Shown here in pieces: positions 63,003-64,000 of a DNA stretch of 64,000 nt. The notes beneath the pieces were generated by a model. That model was not told the DNA's origin. It did not search any database and saw only the letters and a list, made by a program, of their open reading frames with translations. Source of the stretch: Tolypothrix campylonemoides VB511288 (GTDB lineage: Bacteria; Cyanobacteriota; Cyanobacteriia; Cyanobacteriales; Nostocaceae). The stretch covers positions 328,890-392,889 of the forward strand of contig JXCB02000039.1 in NCBI GenBank assembly GCA_000828075.3, read 5' to 3'. Position 1 is the first letter of the stretch. Each line of letters starts with the position of its first letter. Position numbers and translations under genes: made by a program.

Positions 63003-63421
63003 GATTAGAAGCATTATCAGGAAGAGAATGTAGAGACGCGCTGTTTGAAGCGTCTTTACACACGTGATTCTTTACACATCAACCTTAACTGAACGTATTG
63101 GTTTATAAAAAAAATTTTAGCAAAATTAAGTAGCTAGGAAAGGGATTTCCAATTAAAAAAATCTCCAAAAGGATTCCGTCCTACGCCAGTCCCGTTCCGA
63201 TAAATAGTCTCCTCCTTTTTTCTCCAGCTTTTTTGAATTTTTCCGGAATCAGAGAGATTCATCGCGGATAAAGAGATGGTAGATGCACCCTAATTGCCGC
63301 CCTCAGTCTGTGGCTGGGGGTTTTTCTTATGAATGGTGTAGGGGGGCAAAACAATTCAAAATTCAAAATTCAAAAAGGTTTTCTTTTGACTTTTGTTTTT
63401 TTCACAACCTTTCGCAACAAA
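63003..63421. other. Intergenic region with AATTCAAA repeats
   Basis: AATTCAAAATTCAAAATTC at ~63354-63375 and a degraded GTAGAGACGC/GCGTCTTTACA inverted repeat at 63030-63060. No gene seen. Confidence 0.5.
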
Positions 63422-64000
63422 TTATTGGAAAACTTTTGGCAATAAACTGGGAGCCATCCACAAAGCATAAATGATGAATCCAAATAGGAAAGTCGTCAAA
63501 ACGGTGAAAATGTAGCCAACGCACATCAATAAACCATCAGATTCTATAGTGGCTACTGCCAAGAGTAATATTCCTATTGGAGGGATAGGATTGGTAAGAG
63601 GAATTGGTAAAATTAACAAGATTGCTAACCAAGAAATACAAAGACCGTTTAATCGCCAAGTCAAAGGATTTTCTGCTATTTTTGCCAATCGGGGACGGGT
63701 AATTTTTTCTAATATTTTGGTTACTTTTTGTAAGTTACTTAAAATTATCTGGGTAAACCCACGGGGAAATTTATATGTAGCAATTTTTTTAGGAAGCCAA
63801 GGCGATCGCCTCCCCAAAGCCATCTGTACTGACAATATCAAACAAGCACCACCAAATGGTCCAGTTAACCCAGGTGGGACAGGAAACAAAAATGGCAAAA
63901 CCAATAATGTAATCACCAAGCTAAAACCACGTTCTGAGGTTTCTGCTAGAATATCGCCAAGACTTAGTGGCTGTTGAGCTAACCTTTGCAGCAGGAACTT
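63422..64000 (-). CDS. ExoD family protein, 5' end outside the window
   Basis: 192 aa visible; the frame stays open to the window edge, so the internal GTG at 63919 is not the start. LAQQPLSLGDILAETSERGFS, then VITLLVLPFLFPVPPGLTGPFG, ILSVQMALGRRSPWLPKKI and several hydrophobic helices match the exopolysaccharide synthesis (ExoD) family of membrane proteins. Role in polysaccharide production is known only by mutants elsewhere. Stop at 63422. Confidence 0.85.
   Translation of the reverse strand, partial: KFLLQRLAQQPLSLGDILAETSERGFSLVITLLVLPFLFPVPPGLTGPFGGACLILSVQMALGRRSPWLPKKIATYKFPRGFTQIILSNLQKVTKILEKITRPRLAKIAENPLTWRLNGLCISWLAILLILPIPLTNPIPPIGILLLAVATIESDGLLMCVGYIFTVLTTFLFGFIIYALWMAPSLLPKVFQ

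Overview
The window reads as chromosome from a filamentous, probably heterocyst-forming cyanobacterium of the Nostocales (Scytonema/Tolypothrix/Nostoc-like). The evidence is kaiABC, petM, petL, ycf39, a Ycf20-like gene, an NblR-type regulator, a photosystem II S4-domain gene, nifJ, many HIP1 octamers (GCGATCGC), and a very heavy load of small dispersed repeats and heptamer/octamer tandem repeats. No phage, large transposon or CRISPR array is present. Genus cannot be fixed from the sequence alone. Layout: (1) 1-3.6 kb holds two paralogous, unrecognised coiled-coil-like repeat proteins; the first is built from a 600-bp tandem super-repeat and the second is a signal-peptide/one-TM protein carrying the same C-terminal domain. 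(2) 4.4-8.6 kb is an oxylipin-type cluster: a DUF2235 lipase-like hydrolase, a cyclooxygenase-like fatty acid dioxygenase and a catalase-related protein. The last two match the known Nostoc 10S-dioxygenase / hydroperoxide lyase pair. A decayed copy of the catalase-related 3' end lies at 1.93-2.0 kb. (3) 10-19.5 kb: nifJ, two methyltransferases, a Pmp3/YqaE small membrane protein, an SUI1-like factor, a CAP-domain protein, RNase D and a rhodanese-like protein without its cysteine. (4) 20-24.3 kb is an accessory patch: a rolling-circle-type Rep, an orphan VapB-like antitoxin, a Uma2 protein, a HigA-like antitoxin whose 3' end is interrupted by a MITE, and a HicA-like/DUF4365 pair abutting pdxA. 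(5) 24.3-40.7 kb is core metabolism and photosynthesis: pdxA, petM-ycf39, nadK, nblR, aroB, petL, bioB, selO, trpC, lpdA. (6) 40.9-45.6 kb is decayed: Uma2 and hsdM remnants, duplicated DUF29 genes, tRNA-Val, and one ancestral gene split by two small insertions. (7) 45.7-64 kb: an SDR reductase, the PSII S4 protein, TolC, kaiCBA, a divergent CBS/histidine kinase with degenerate receivers, a GT39 glycosyltransferase, Ycf20, a glycerate-kinase-like gene and a partial ExoD gene. The strongest unexplained signal is at small scale. At least four short elements made of tandem mini-hairpins appear to have inserted into HIP1 octamers between GCGAT and CGC. Three are inside genes: two in frame, one frameshifting. 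Longer chains of the same kind of mini-hairpin form GC-rich islands, two of which sit inside MITE-like terminal inverted repeats. In two loci, removing the proposed insertions restores an uninterrupted reading frame exactly.
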